Shown here in pieces: positions 1 through 6,546 of a stretch of DNA of 16,931 nucleotides. Within the stretch, counting starts at the first letter, position 1; each line of letters starts with the position of its first letter. The notes under the pieces were generated by a model. The model saw nothing but the letters and a program-made list of their open reading frames with translations. It searched no databases and was not told where the DNA came from. Origin of the DNA: JACKOD01 sp041591635 (GTDB lineage: Bacteria; Pseudomonadota; Gammaproteobacteria; Pseudomonadales; Oleiphilaceae); contig JBFHRO010000053.1 of NCBI GenBank assembly GCA_041591635.1, positions 1 through 16,931 of the forward strand. Reading direction: 5' to 3'. A program made the translations under genes and the position numbers.

Positions 1-918
1 GATCACCTTGTAGTCAGAGGCATATTTGTGCATCACATCCCAGGTTGCAAAGGATTCATTTACCCGGCGAATGTTGTTCTTCCACAAGCTCTCGTAAATA
101 AAGTTATGAAAGTAAAAATACTCCAGATGCTTGAACTCGGTTTTGCAGGCTGAAAAGAGTTCTTCGCATACCCGTATGTGCGGATCCATGGATCCACCCA
201 CATCCAGAAACAAAAGCACCTTCACCGCGTTGTGACGTTCAGGCACCATTTTGAGATCGAGAAAGCCCGCGTTGCGCGCCGTTCCACTGATGGTCCCCTC
301 CAGATCCAGTTCCTCCTGGGCACCCTGTCGTGCGAACTTTCGCAGCCGCCGCAATGCCACCTTGATATTGCGAGTGCCGATAGTAATGCTGTCATCCAGA
401 TCCCGATAGCCGCGTCGCTCCCAGATCTTGACGGCCTTGCCGTGCCGCCCCTCTTTTTGACCAATACGGAAGCCTTCGGGATTGTAGCCATTGGCGCCAA
501 AAGGCGAGGTTCCGCCGGTGCCTATCATCTTATTGCCGCCCTGATGCTTCTTATGCTGTTCTTCAAGACGCTTCTTGAAGGTTTCAATCAGCGCTTCGAG
601 GCCGCCCAGCGACTGGATTTTGGCCTTGTCTTCCTCAGACAAATGGCGTTCGAACTCAGTGCGCAGCCACTCATCAGGAATGCTTTTGGCGAGCAGGTCA
701 TCAAAGTTTTCAATACCCTTGAAATACGCCGAAAATGCTCGATCAAACTTGTCAAAATGGCGTTCATCCTTGACCAGACACAAGCGGCTCAAATAGTAGA
801 ATTCGTCCATGTCGGCAAAGGCCAGATGCTGCTCCAATGCGCCCAGCAAATCCAGCAACTCGCGCAGACTGCTCGGCACGCCGGCCTTGCGCATCTCGAG
901 AAAGAAATCAATCAGCAT
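1..918 (-). CDS. VWA domain protein, CoxE-like (partial, C-terminus off the window)
   Basis: The frame is open from an ATG at 918 to the window edge, giving 306 residues. An AGGAGAG Shine-Dalgarno lies just upstream of the ATG. The N-terminal half is helical and charged (MLIDFFLEMRKAGVPSSLRE at the start, then stretches rich in Lys and Glu). A Gly-rich segment, GTGGTSPFGANGYNPEGF, follows near residues 135-155. The VWA domain starts near residue 230 with the strand KVLLFLDVGGSMDPH. Its metal-site motif reads D239-V-G-G-S243, so Gly stands where the usual DxSxS has the first Ser. There is no signal peptide or membrane segment, so the protein is cytoplasmic. It starts 26 nt after the MoxR-type ATPase gene and is surely co-transcribed. 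MoxR and VWA partners usually act together as a chaperone or metal-insertion machine for other proteins. The client here is unknown. Related proteins are near 390 residues as I recall, so roughly the last fifth is missing. Confidence 0.88.
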   Translation of the reverse strand, partial: MLIDFFLEMRKAGVPSSLRELLDLLGALEQHLAFADMDEFYYLSRLCLVKDERHFDKFDRAFSAYFKGIENFDDLLAKSIPDEWLRTEFERHLSEEDKAKIQSLGGLEALIETFKKRLEEQHKKHQGGNKMIGTGGTSPFGANGYNPEGFRIGQKEGRHGKAVKIWERRGYRDLDDSITIGTRNIKVALRRLRKFARQGAQEELDLEGTISGTARNAGFLDLKMVPERHNAVKVLLFLDVGGSMDPHIRVCEELFSACKTEFKHLEYFYFHNFIYESLWKNNIRRVNESFATWDVMHKYASDYKVI

Positions 919-944
919 GTGCCTCTCCTGTTCGGGTGCATCGA

Positions 945-1787
945 TTACCCCTTGCGACGGGTCATAAACGCCAGACGTTGCAGCAAATGAACGTCTTGTT
1001 CGTTCTTGATCAAAGCTCCATACAAAGGAGGAATCGCCTGTGAGGGATCTCGCTCCTGCAAGACTTTCAGGCTGATATCGTCCGCCATCAGGAGCTTGAG
1101 CCAGTCAATGATTTCGGATGTGGAAGGCTTCTTTTTCAGCCCCGGCACCTTTCGCACATCAAAGAAAATGTCGAGCGCATCGCGAACCAGTGCATTCTGT
1201 ATATCAGGAAAATGAACCCGAATGATGCGTTCCAGGGTTTCATGATCAGGAAAGCTGATGTAATGAAAAAAACACCGCCGCAGAAACGCATCGGGCAATT
1301 CCTTTTCATTGTTGCTGGTAATGATCACCACCGGTCGCTGTTTTGCCACCACCCGCTGCTGGGTTTCGTACACGTAGAACTCCATCTTGTCGAGTTCCAG
1401 CAGTAAATCGTTTGGAAATTCAATGTCGGCCTTATCAATTTCATCAATCAGCAAGATGGCACGCTGCTCGCTGGCAAAGGCCTCCCACAGCTTGCCTTTA
1501 ACGATGTAATTACCAATATCCCGCACTCGCTCGTCTCCCAACTGGGAGTCACGCAGGCGTGATACCGCGTCATATTCGTACAGCCCCTGGTGAGCCTTGG
1601 TGGTCGATTTGATGTGCCATTGTATGAGTGGCATGTTCAAGGCTTTTGCCAATTCCTCTGCCAACATGGTCTTGCCCGTACCAGGCTCGCCTTTTACCAG
1701 CAAGGGGCGCTGCAGATGGATCGCGGCGTTCACGGCCGTCTGCAAATCACCGGTGGCAACATACTGGTCTGTACCTGTAAATTTCAT
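945..1787 (-). CDS. MoxR-type AAA+ ATPase
   Basis: This 280-residue cytoplasmic AAA+ ATPase has Walker A GEPGTGKT at residues 33-40 and Walker B ILLIDEID near residues 111-118. Sensor 1 is in VIITSNNEKELPDAF, followed by the arginine-finger segment LRRCFFHYISFPD. A C-terminal lid helical region comes after (KKPSTSEIIDWLKLL). The start is an ATG with GGAGAG upstream. The short length with no extra domains fits the MoxR family, whose members remodel or activate partner complexes together with VWA proteins. A CoxE-like VWA gene follows after 26 nt, which supports a working pair. It may correspond to the PA2707-type MoxR subgroup, but I name that from memory only. Upstream lie a candidate promoter with a palindrome at the predicted start site and a tandem repeat in the leader, so the pair may be regulated. 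The substrate of the pair cannot be read from the sequence. Confidence 0.93.
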   Translation of the reverse strand: MKFTGTDQYVATGDLQTAVNAAIHLQRPLLVKGEPGTGKTMLAEELAKALNMPLIQWHIKSTTKAHQGLYEYDAVSRLRDSQLGDERVRDIGNYIVKGKLWEAFASEQRAILLIDEIDKADIEFPNDLLLELDKMEFYVYETQQRVVAKQRPVVIITSNNEKELPDAFLRRCFFHYISFPDHETLERIIRVHFPDIQNALVRDALDIFFDVRKVPGLKKKPSTSEIIDWLKLLMADDISLKVLQERDPSQAIPPLYGALIKNEQDVHLLQRLAFMTRRKG

Positions 1788-1808
1788 GCAATCTCTCCGT
1801 ACACCTTT

Positions 1809-1833
1809 GGCTGTATTTGTTAGGCTGTATTTG
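1809..1833. repeat. Tandem 11-bp direct repeat in the moxR leader
   Basis: GGCTGTATTTG occurs at 1809-1819 and again, identical, at 1823-1833 with a 14-bp period. It lies between the predicted moxR promoter and the moxR Shine-Dalgarno. Two identical half-sites this close can be a regulator site or a small duplication. The sequence does not decide between them. Confidence 0.6.
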
Positions 1834-1846
1834 ACGCAGCATTAAA

Positions 1847-1863
1847 CTAGAACATTATTCTAG
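1847..1863. promoter_or_regulatory. Perfect palindrome CTAGAA-N5-TTCTAG, putative operator
   Basis: The 17-bp element has 6-bp perfect arms (CTAGAA and TTCTAG) around a 5-bp centre. It sits at the predicted transcription start of the moxR operon. It also overlaps a possible plus-strand promoter toward cysK (TTGACG at 1831-1836, 16-nt spacer, CATTAT at 1853-1858). A site at +1 of a divergent region is a typical place for a repressor. The binding protein is unknown. Confidence 0.35.
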
Positions 1864-1897
1864 CTGCGAGTATAAAAAAATACCTTGACCAAAACAA
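1862..1897 (-). promoter_or_regulatory. Candidate sigma70 promoter of the moxR-VWA operon
   Basis: On the minus strand TTGTTT (1897-1892) is followed by a 17-nt spacer and TATACT (1874-1869). The predicted start is near 1862, giving a leader of about 75 nt before the moxR ATG. The -10 matches 5 of 6 consensus bases and the -35 only 3 of 6, so the promoter would be moderate or activator dependent. This is a sequence prediction only. Confidence 0.4.
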
Positions 1898-1971
1898 CGC
1901 ACATTGCCCATCCCCGGCACCTGCCGTCAATGCAGCACATTCAGAATCGAGGGGAAATAATACCCATTTAC

Positions 1972-2000
1972 TTGTATTCTCCCGGTTCGGCAGATATTTT
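1972..2000 (+). promoter_or_regulatory. Candidate cysK promoter
   Basis: TTGTAT (1972-1977), a 17-nt spacer and TATTTT (1995-2000) lie 45 nt before the cysK ATG. The match is modest (3/6 and 4/6), as expected for a promoter that needs an activator. CysB is the known activator of cysK in enteric bacteria, but I cannot identify a CysB site here. Confidence 0.3.
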
Positions 2001-2044
2001 TTGCACTCGACACTTCGACCATCCAGTTCAAGGAAATACTGATC

Positions 2045-3013
2045 ATGGCGCACATCTTTGATGACAACAGCTTTTCAATCGGCAATACACCCCTGGTGAA
2101 ACTCAACCGGGTCACCCAGGGCAAGGTCTATGCGAAAATCGAGGGCCGCAATCCTGCGTACTCGGTGAAGTGCCGGATTGGCGCCAGCATGGTGTGGGAT
2201 GCCGAAAAATCCGGTCGGCTGAAACCGGGCATGACCCTGGTCGAGCCAACCAGTGGCAACACCGGCATTGCCTTGGCATTCGTCGCAGCAGCGCGGGGCT
2301 ATAAGCTGGTGCTGACCATGCCCTCCTCCATGAGTCTGGAACGCCGCAAAGTAATGAAGGCACTGGGCGCAGAAATCGTGCTCACTGATCCGGCCAAAGG
2401 CATGAAGGGCGCCATTGAGACAGCACAAAACCTCGTCAATGCCAATCCGGACTCACACCTTATGCTGCAGCAATTCGAAAACCCGGCCAATCCGGCGATT
2501 CACGAGCAGACCACCGGCCCCGAAATCTGGAAGGATACTGACGGGGCAATCGATGTTCTGGTAGCCGGCGTGGGTACTGGCGGCACGCTCACGGGAGTAT
2601 CGCGTTACATCAAGCAAACCCAAGGCAAGGCCATCATCAGCGTTGCCGTGGAACCTGAAGCCTCGCCCGTTATCAGGCAAACGCTGTCAGGCGAAGAGTT
2701 GCGCCCTTCACCTCATAAAATTCAAGGCCTGGGGGCCGGATTCGTTCCCAAGAACCTGGATCTGCAGATGGTAGACCGGGTGGAGACCGTTTCCAACGAA
2801 GAGTCCATGGCATTTGCACACAGACTCATGCGCGAAGAAGGCATTCTGGCGGGGATTTCCTGCGGGGCGGCAGCGGCAGTTGCCTGTCGACTGGCGGCTA
2901 TGGACGAGTTCAAAGACAAGAACATCGTGGTCATTCTGCCCGACTCCGGCGAGCGCTACCTGAGTACTGCGCTGTTCGAGGGCATGTTCTCCGAAAACGA
3001 AACCAAACAGTAA
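2045..3013 (+). CDS. cysK: Cysteine synthase A (O-acetylserine sulfhydrylase)
   Basis: This PLP enzyme makes cysteine from O-acetylserine and sulfide, the last step of sulfate assimilation, in the cytoplasm. The 322 residues match the family length (E. coli CysK has 323) and align from end to end from memory. The PLP-binding Lys42 is in YSVKCRIGA, the substrate-binding loop is PTSGNTG, and the phosphate-binding glycine loop is GVGTGGTLTG. The C-terminus GERYLSTALFEGMF is typical of CysK. I prefer CysK over CysM because of the SVKCRIGA and NPANPAIHEQTTGPEIW signatures. The ATG at 2045 has AAGGA about 10 nt upstream. It is a single-gene unit. The moxR pair is divergent on its left and a minus-strand gene converges on its right. 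Two stacked hairpins and a T-run follow the stop. Confidence 0.96.
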   Translation: MAHIFDDNSFSIGNTPLVKLNRVTQGKVYAKIEGRNPAYSVKCRIGASMVWDAEKSGRLKPGMTLVEPTSGNTGIALAFVAAARGYKLVLTMPSSMSLERRKVMKALGAEIVLTDPAKGMKGAIETAQNLVNANPDSHLMLQQFENPANPAIHEQTTGPEIWKDTDGAIDVLVAGVGTGGTLTGVSRYIKQTQGKAIISVAVEPEASPVIRQTLSGEELRPSPHKIQGLGAGFVPKNLDLQMVDRVETVSNEESMAFAHRLMREEGILAGISCGAAAAVACRLAAMDEFKDKNIVVILPDSGERYLSTALFEGMFSENETKQ

Positions 3014-3020
3014 TCTTTTA

Positions 3021-3076
3021 GCCGCAAAGGCACATCTGTGTCTTTGCGGCCGGGGCTTTGAGCCTCAGGTTTTTTT
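3021..3076 (+). terminator. Double-hairpin terminator after cysK, overlapping the convergent gene
   Basis: A long stem (arms GCCGCAAAG and CTTTGCGGC, with inner CACA/TGTG) spans 3021-3050. A second stem, GGGGCT-TTG-AGCCTC, spans 3052-3066. A run of seven T follows at 3070-3076. In the plus direction this is a good intrinsic terminator for cysK. The second hairpin and the T-run reach into the last codons of the convergent VWA gene, whose stop is at 3065-3067. The long stem can also form in the minus transcript, but it has no T-run on that side. Confidence 0.75.
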
Positions 3077-5425
3077 GTCGGTCAAACCGTCCAGGTCTTC
3101 GGTATCCGCAATATCGAAGTCCTCAAGGTTGAATTCTTCGTCGTCGAAATCATCCGCCTTGGAATTGTCAGCCAGTATTTCATCAGCAAGATCTTCTGCG
3201 GATTTGCCATCAATCACCTCATCAAGATCCACTTCGGCAATCTCATCGACGGCCACCTCCGCCACAACGGTAGCATCCGGATCAAACTTCAGATCATCGG
3301 CCTCTGCCATATCCTGGCTAACGACCGGAATATCATCGTCACCCAAGTCCATAATACTGGTGTCCCCGTCCAGCACAGGCACAGGATCCTCCACTTCGGC
3401 GGTCATCGTCATTTCGCCAAACGAATCGAGTTCGGCAAAGGTGTCTTCCTTGACCGGCTCTCTGTCTTGCTGCGGCACCTCTTCAACAAAATCCAGGGAA
3501 TCGGGAACATCATCCATCACCGGCTCGGCAGGCACATCGTCAAATACACCGGCTGTCAGTTCCTCGTCACTCATGGCATCAAATTCCTCCTGGTCGGCGT
3601 TCGCCGCTTTACGCCGCTTCATGAACCACCAGGCCAGTCCTCCTGCCAACAACAATACAGCAAGCACTCCCCCGCCAATGGCGCCATACATCAGCAGATC
3701 TGAATCCTCTGCCGGAGGCAGTTCGTCCTGTTCAAGCACCGGCGGGATTTCAATGGGAGGAGGGATGACAGGCGTCTCAGCGGGCTCTTCTTGCTGCAGT
3801 TCCTTGGGCGTTTCCGACAGAGACACATACTGATTCGCATCTGCGGGGCTGCGAGGAAACACCGCCTCGAAACTGCGTGGCAGAAATTTGAACTCGTTAC
3901 CGTCCTGATTCACCCCTTTGACTTTCAGAGAAATCTCATAGGTTCCGTCGCCCTTGGCAGCCTCGACTTGCATTTCCCAGCGTTTTTTTTCCGGATTTAG
4001 GGGTACCGTGCGAATAATGCTGCTGCCATCCGGTGCTTTTATCTTGGTGGCAATGGAGGTTGCGGCCAGATCGATTTTCTCGTTACGGGGCGTGATGATG
4101 AGGTCATAGCGTGTTTGCTCGTCGTAACCGCTGGCCGCCAACTCAATATCCAGGGGCGAGCGCAATGTAATCACTTGCCGGTGTTTGCGCTGAAAGGTCT
4201 TGCCGTCCACCAGCACGTCGACCTCGTACGGGCCTTCCCGGGTCAGTTTGCTGATGGTATCGCGAAACACACCGTCGGCCGGTACCTTGGCGGGATCGGA
4301 GAGTGTCTTGGTGCCAGACTTCTTTTCCTCCGTCGTCAAGCGCAGCAGCACTTCCATCAAGGAAAGAAAATCCTTGTTGGTCACCCGTGTTCCGTCTTCT
4401 TCAAAGCTGACCTCAACATCAAGAACATCCCCCGAATAGAAATTCGCCGGCAAGCGGCTGACATTCATTCGCAGGTTGCTCACCACAGTTACCCGGCTTT
4501 CGGGCGCCATATCTGCCTGTACTTTCCAGGTACCTTCGAGCGGGTGGAGCACGGTAATCAAATCGTAACCCTGATCCTGATACCACTTCAGAAACTGTCC
4601 TTGCTGTTCGACGCCATACACTTTCTCGTCTGGCCCCACCAGTTTTGTACTCTGACTGCCGGGCTGGCGGAAAATCAGGGCGGTAAACTCCTCTACGCTG
4701 GAGTCAATCGCAAAGGTGTTGCCTTCAAGCGGGACTTGCTCCACCGGCACCGCACGATCAAGGGTTTGCAAAAAAACCTTGCTTAGCGCCTCAGGAGTTT
4801 CGGCAATGGCAGAGTTGCCCCCCGTCGCAAGCGCGAGCTTGTCGAGCAAGGCTTTATCCGCGTTTTTAGACAGGGCCACCGTATGAATCTTGGCGCCTCG
4901 GCTTTTGATCTTTTGCGCAACCGACTCCAGAATGCGTTGCCGTTCTTTCGCGTTTACCTGCGGATCCTGATCAATATCCACCATACCGTCGGTAAGCAAA
5001 ATGAAGTGGGTATTGGGAAACTTTCGGTCACCCTTGAAATCATCGGCCGCCTTTTCCAGCACACCACCGATGTTGGTATATAAAGCAACCGAATTGATTT
5101 GCTTGGCTTTTTCCTTGGCGCCCTTGCGCCACGCCGCATCAACCTTATCATGCTTCACCAGCATATTGACGTACTGGCCAAAAGTCCAAACACCGGCGGT
5201 ATTGCCATCAGGAACCAATTCCGTAAGCAGATTTACTGCGGGCACGCGCAAGTTGCCGGGGTCGTTCTTTTTCATACTGCCGGAAATATCGATTAACACC
5301 CGGATATCGGTGCCATCATCGGCGCCAACAGTTACAGGGATCCACAACGACAGGCTGACAAAAACCAAAAACCTGACGACCAACAAGGCTTTGGCCGCCA
5401 GCAGAGAGGGGCTATAACTATGCAT
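3065..5425 (-). CDS. Membrane-anchored VWA protein with acidic cytoplasmic tail
   Basis: The 786 residues begin with a signal sequence (hydrophobic core about 13-33, ending near GADDG). A VWA domain follows at about 40-220 with a complete metal site: D46-I-S-G-S50, then a Thr/Asp pair in LLTDGMVD near residue 143. Residues 225-530 look like successive beta-rich modules (segments such as GTWKVQADM, GPYEVDVLVDG and GTYEISLKVKG). A Pro/Glu-rich stretch leads to one membrane helix at about 577-600 (GAIGGGVLAVLLLAGGLAWWF), stopped by KRRK. The last 185 residues are cytoplasmic and extremely rich in Asp and Glu, with no domain I recognise. The predicted topology is an extracytoplasmic sensor or adhesion part joined to an acidic intracellular tail. 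It resembles the TIGR03503-type VWA proteins of marine gammaproteobacteria, a name I give from memory. It is monocistronic, with its own promoter. Function is unknown. Confidence 0.9.
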   Translation of the reverse strand: MHSYSPSLLAAKALLVVRFLVFVSLSLWIPVTVGADDGTDIRVLIDISGSMKKNDPGNLRVPAVNLLTELVPDGNTAGVWTFGQYVNMLVKHDKVDAAWRKGAKEKAKQINSVALYTNIGGVLEKAADDFKGDRKFPNTHFILLTDGMVDIDQDPQVNAKERQRILESVAQKIKSRGAKIHTVALSKNADKALLDKLALATGGNSAIAETPEALSKVFLQTLDRAVPVEQVPLEGNTFAIDSSVEEFTALIFRQPGSQSTKLVGPDEKVYGVEQQGQFLKWYQDQGYDLITVLHPLEGTWKVQADMAPESRVTVVSNLRMNVSRLPANFYSGDVLDVEVSFEEDGTRVTNKDFLSLMEVLLRLTTEEKKSGTKTLSDPAKVPADGVFRDTISKLTREGPYEVDVLVDGKTFQRKHRQVITLRSPLDIELAASGYDEQTRYDLIITPRNEKIDLAATSIATKIKAPDGSSIIRTVPLNPEKKRWEMQVEAAKGDGTYEISLKVKGVNQDGNEFKFLPRSFEAVFPRSPADANQYVSLSETPKELQQEEPAETPVIPPPIEIPPVLEQDELPPAEDSDLLMYGAIGGGVLAVLLLAGGLAWWFMKRRKAANADQEEFDAMSDEELTAGVFDDVPAEPVMDDVPDSLDFVEEVPQQDREPVKEDTFAELDSFGEMTMTAEVEDPVPVLDGDTSIMDLGDDDIPVVSQDMAEADDLKFDPDATVVAEVAVDEIAEVDLDEVIDGKSAEDLADEILADNSKADDFDDEEFNLEDFDIADTEDLDGLTDKKT

Positions 5426-5450
5426 TATTTAATGCCTTTTCACAGAGTAT

Positions 5451-5485
5451 TGAATAAGTTATAGCAGTTTTTTAATAAAGAACAA
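5451..5485 (-). promoter_or_regulatory. Promoter of the membrane VWA gene (extended -10)
   Basis: The minus strand reads TTGTTC (5485-5480), a 16-nt spacer ending in TGC, then TATAAC (5463-5458). The TGN before the -10 makes it an extended -10 element. The predicted start near 5451 gives a short leader of about 26 nt, with AAGG about 10 nt before the ATG. Confidence 0.5.
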
Positions 5486-5536
5486 CGCATTAAGGTTGTA
5501 AGGGCAAGGCATTGGCGTTGTTATCACCGCAACCAT

Positions 5537-5791
5537 CTAGTCACCGGTGCGCTCAAATCGGGCCACAGGCTCTCCGTCCACACTGACGGTTTCCGTAAAC
5601 ATGGACAAGGGTCTGACCCAGATACGCCCCTCTCCGTACAAGGGCTGATACACCACCATGGGCTCGAGGGTTTCACTGTGAATCGCCATGCCCAGAACGC
5701 GATAATCATGGCCTTTGTAATGACGATAAATGCCTGGCTCCACCCCGCCCGCCGCGAGGCCGTGTTCAGGCGAAAAAGCCTTATGCATCAT
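5537..5791 (-). CDS. DUF1653 domain protein
   Basis: This 84-residue protein is almost entirely one DUF1653 domain. It has the opening PGIYRHYKGHDYRVLGMA, the middle LEPMVVYQPLYGEGRIWVRP and the closing MFTETV. This family of small soluble proteins has no assigned function that I can state. The gene begins with two consecutive ATG codons (5791 and 5788). The GAGG Shine-Dalgarno lies inside the end of the upstream membrane-protein gene, whose stop is only 3 nt away, so translation is probably coupled. It is the last gene of the dnaX-recR-rnd operon on this strand. I see no clear intrinsic terminator in the roughly 70 nt that follow. Confidence 0.85.
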   Translation of the reverse strand: MMHKAFSPEHGLAAGGVEPGIYRHYKGHDYRVLGMAIHSETLEPMVVYQPLYGEGRIWVRPLSMFTETVSVDGEPVARFERTGD

Positions 5792-5794
5792 GGC

Positions 5795-6214
5795 TCAGTT
5801 TGCCTCATTCAAGTGCAGCAGTTTTCGGACAATGGCATCCAGCATCAGCACGCCAATGCCGGCAGCCAGCCCGACCGACAAATTGAGCATGGCATCAACG
5901 GCCAGATCAATGTTACCGAGAACCGCTTCATAACCACCGACGAGATAGGCCGGAGCAAACCAGTTAACCCCGGTTCCAATATTCACTGGCGTGAAGAGCA
6001 GCACGGCCAAGAGCATGCGCACCATCGTCCTCAAAGGGCGCCAGCGCCAGCCCGCCGAAATCCGCCACCCCAGCCAGCACACAACCAGCGCCGAAACACC
6101 GTATACCAGCCAACCTATGACATACCCGTCCAAATCAATCACCTCTGATTCAATTACCAATACAGCCAAGATACCAGCAATGGTTAGCACCGCAACTTGC
6201 TCTACGAACGGCAC
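5795..6214 (-). CDS. Small multi-pass membrane protein, N-terminus possibly interrupted by TGA
   Basis: From a GTG at 6214 the frame encodes 139 residues with about four hydrophobic segments: near 7-23 (VAVLTIAGILAVLVIES), 31-52 (rich in V, W and L), 62-76 (MVRMLLAVLLFTPVN) and 107-128 (AMLNLSVGLAAGIGVLML). It is an inner-membrane protein of unknown function, and I do not recognise the family. The GTG has no good Shine-Dalgarno; GGGAG is about 20 nt away. In the same frame an ATG at 6247 overlaps the ycgL stop as TGATG. It would give MKREWLL, then TGA (6226-6224), then VAAVPFVEQ. If that TGA were TGG, the protein would be 150 residues with a natural start. So this is either a gene using GTG, a nonsense mutant, or a sequencing error. 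It sits between ycgL and the DUF1653 gene. Confidence 0.65.
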   Translation of the reverse strand: MPFVEQVAVLTIAGILAVLVIESEVIDLDGYVIGWLVYGVSALVVCWLGWRISAGWRWRPLRTMVRMLLAVLLFTPVNIGTGVNWFAPAYLVGGYEAVLGNIDLAVDAMLNLSVGLAAGIGVLMLDAIVRKLLHLNEAN

Positions 6215-6246
6215 TGCAGCGACTCAAAGCAGCCACTCCCTTTTCA

Positions 6247-6546
6247 TCAACCAGCGGTTTCACCCGCCGGTTTCTGCATTTTTAAATGCTCGTCCAGCAG
6301 ATTCTCCTGCGGGGGCGGCATCTGCAGGTAAAAACCATTGACACGCAACTCCTCAAGCAGCTTGTTGATATCGATGCGCGCAAGCTGCTTTTGCGGCGTC
6401 AAAATGGCGTCCATCACTTTTGTTGGCTTGCCAAACAGCTGCATGAGCGCTTCCGGCACATCCTTCAGGCCATTGGACTTTTCCACATACAAGTACATTT
6501 CTTCACGCTTGGAGCTTTTATAGATCGAGCAAATCGTGATTCCCAT
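6247..6546 (-). CDS. ycgL: YcgL family protein
   Basis: The 99 residues match E. coli YcgL from memory. The signatures are ICSIYKSSKREEMYLYVEK near the start, DVPEALMQLFGKP in the middle, and NGFYLQMPPPQENLLDEHL near the end. It is a small cytoplasmic protein of the YcgL family, with no established biochemical role that I can state. I chose the ATG at 6546 because the conserved domain begins there. An open frame extends to 6705, but that extra part only shadows the RNase D gene. The start overlaps the end of rnd by 29 nt, with an AGGA-like motif close to the ATG, and rnd-ycgL adjacency is common in Pseudomonas-like genomes. The stop overlaps an ATG (TGATG) that belongs to the next frame downstream. 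Confidence 0.92.
   Translation of the reverse strand: MGITICSIYKSSKREEMYLYVEKSNGLKDVPEALMQLFGKPTKVMDAILTPQKQLARIDINKLLEELRVNGFYLQMPPPQENLLDEHLKMQKPAGETAG

Noticed and set aside
182..195. 14-bp palindrome GGATCCATGGATCC
   Set aside because: It is inside the VWA coding sequence (GGSMDP) and is explained by the codons.
178..990. Open plus-strand frame of 270 codons opposite the CoxE-like gene
   Set aside because: It is antisense to a clear coding gene and has no family signature; the minus frame carries the VWA domain.
3075..3833. Plus-strand frame very rich in Ser
   Set aside because: It mirrors the Asp/Glu-rich tail of the VWA gene; the antisense of GAT/GAA codons reads as Ser and similar residues.
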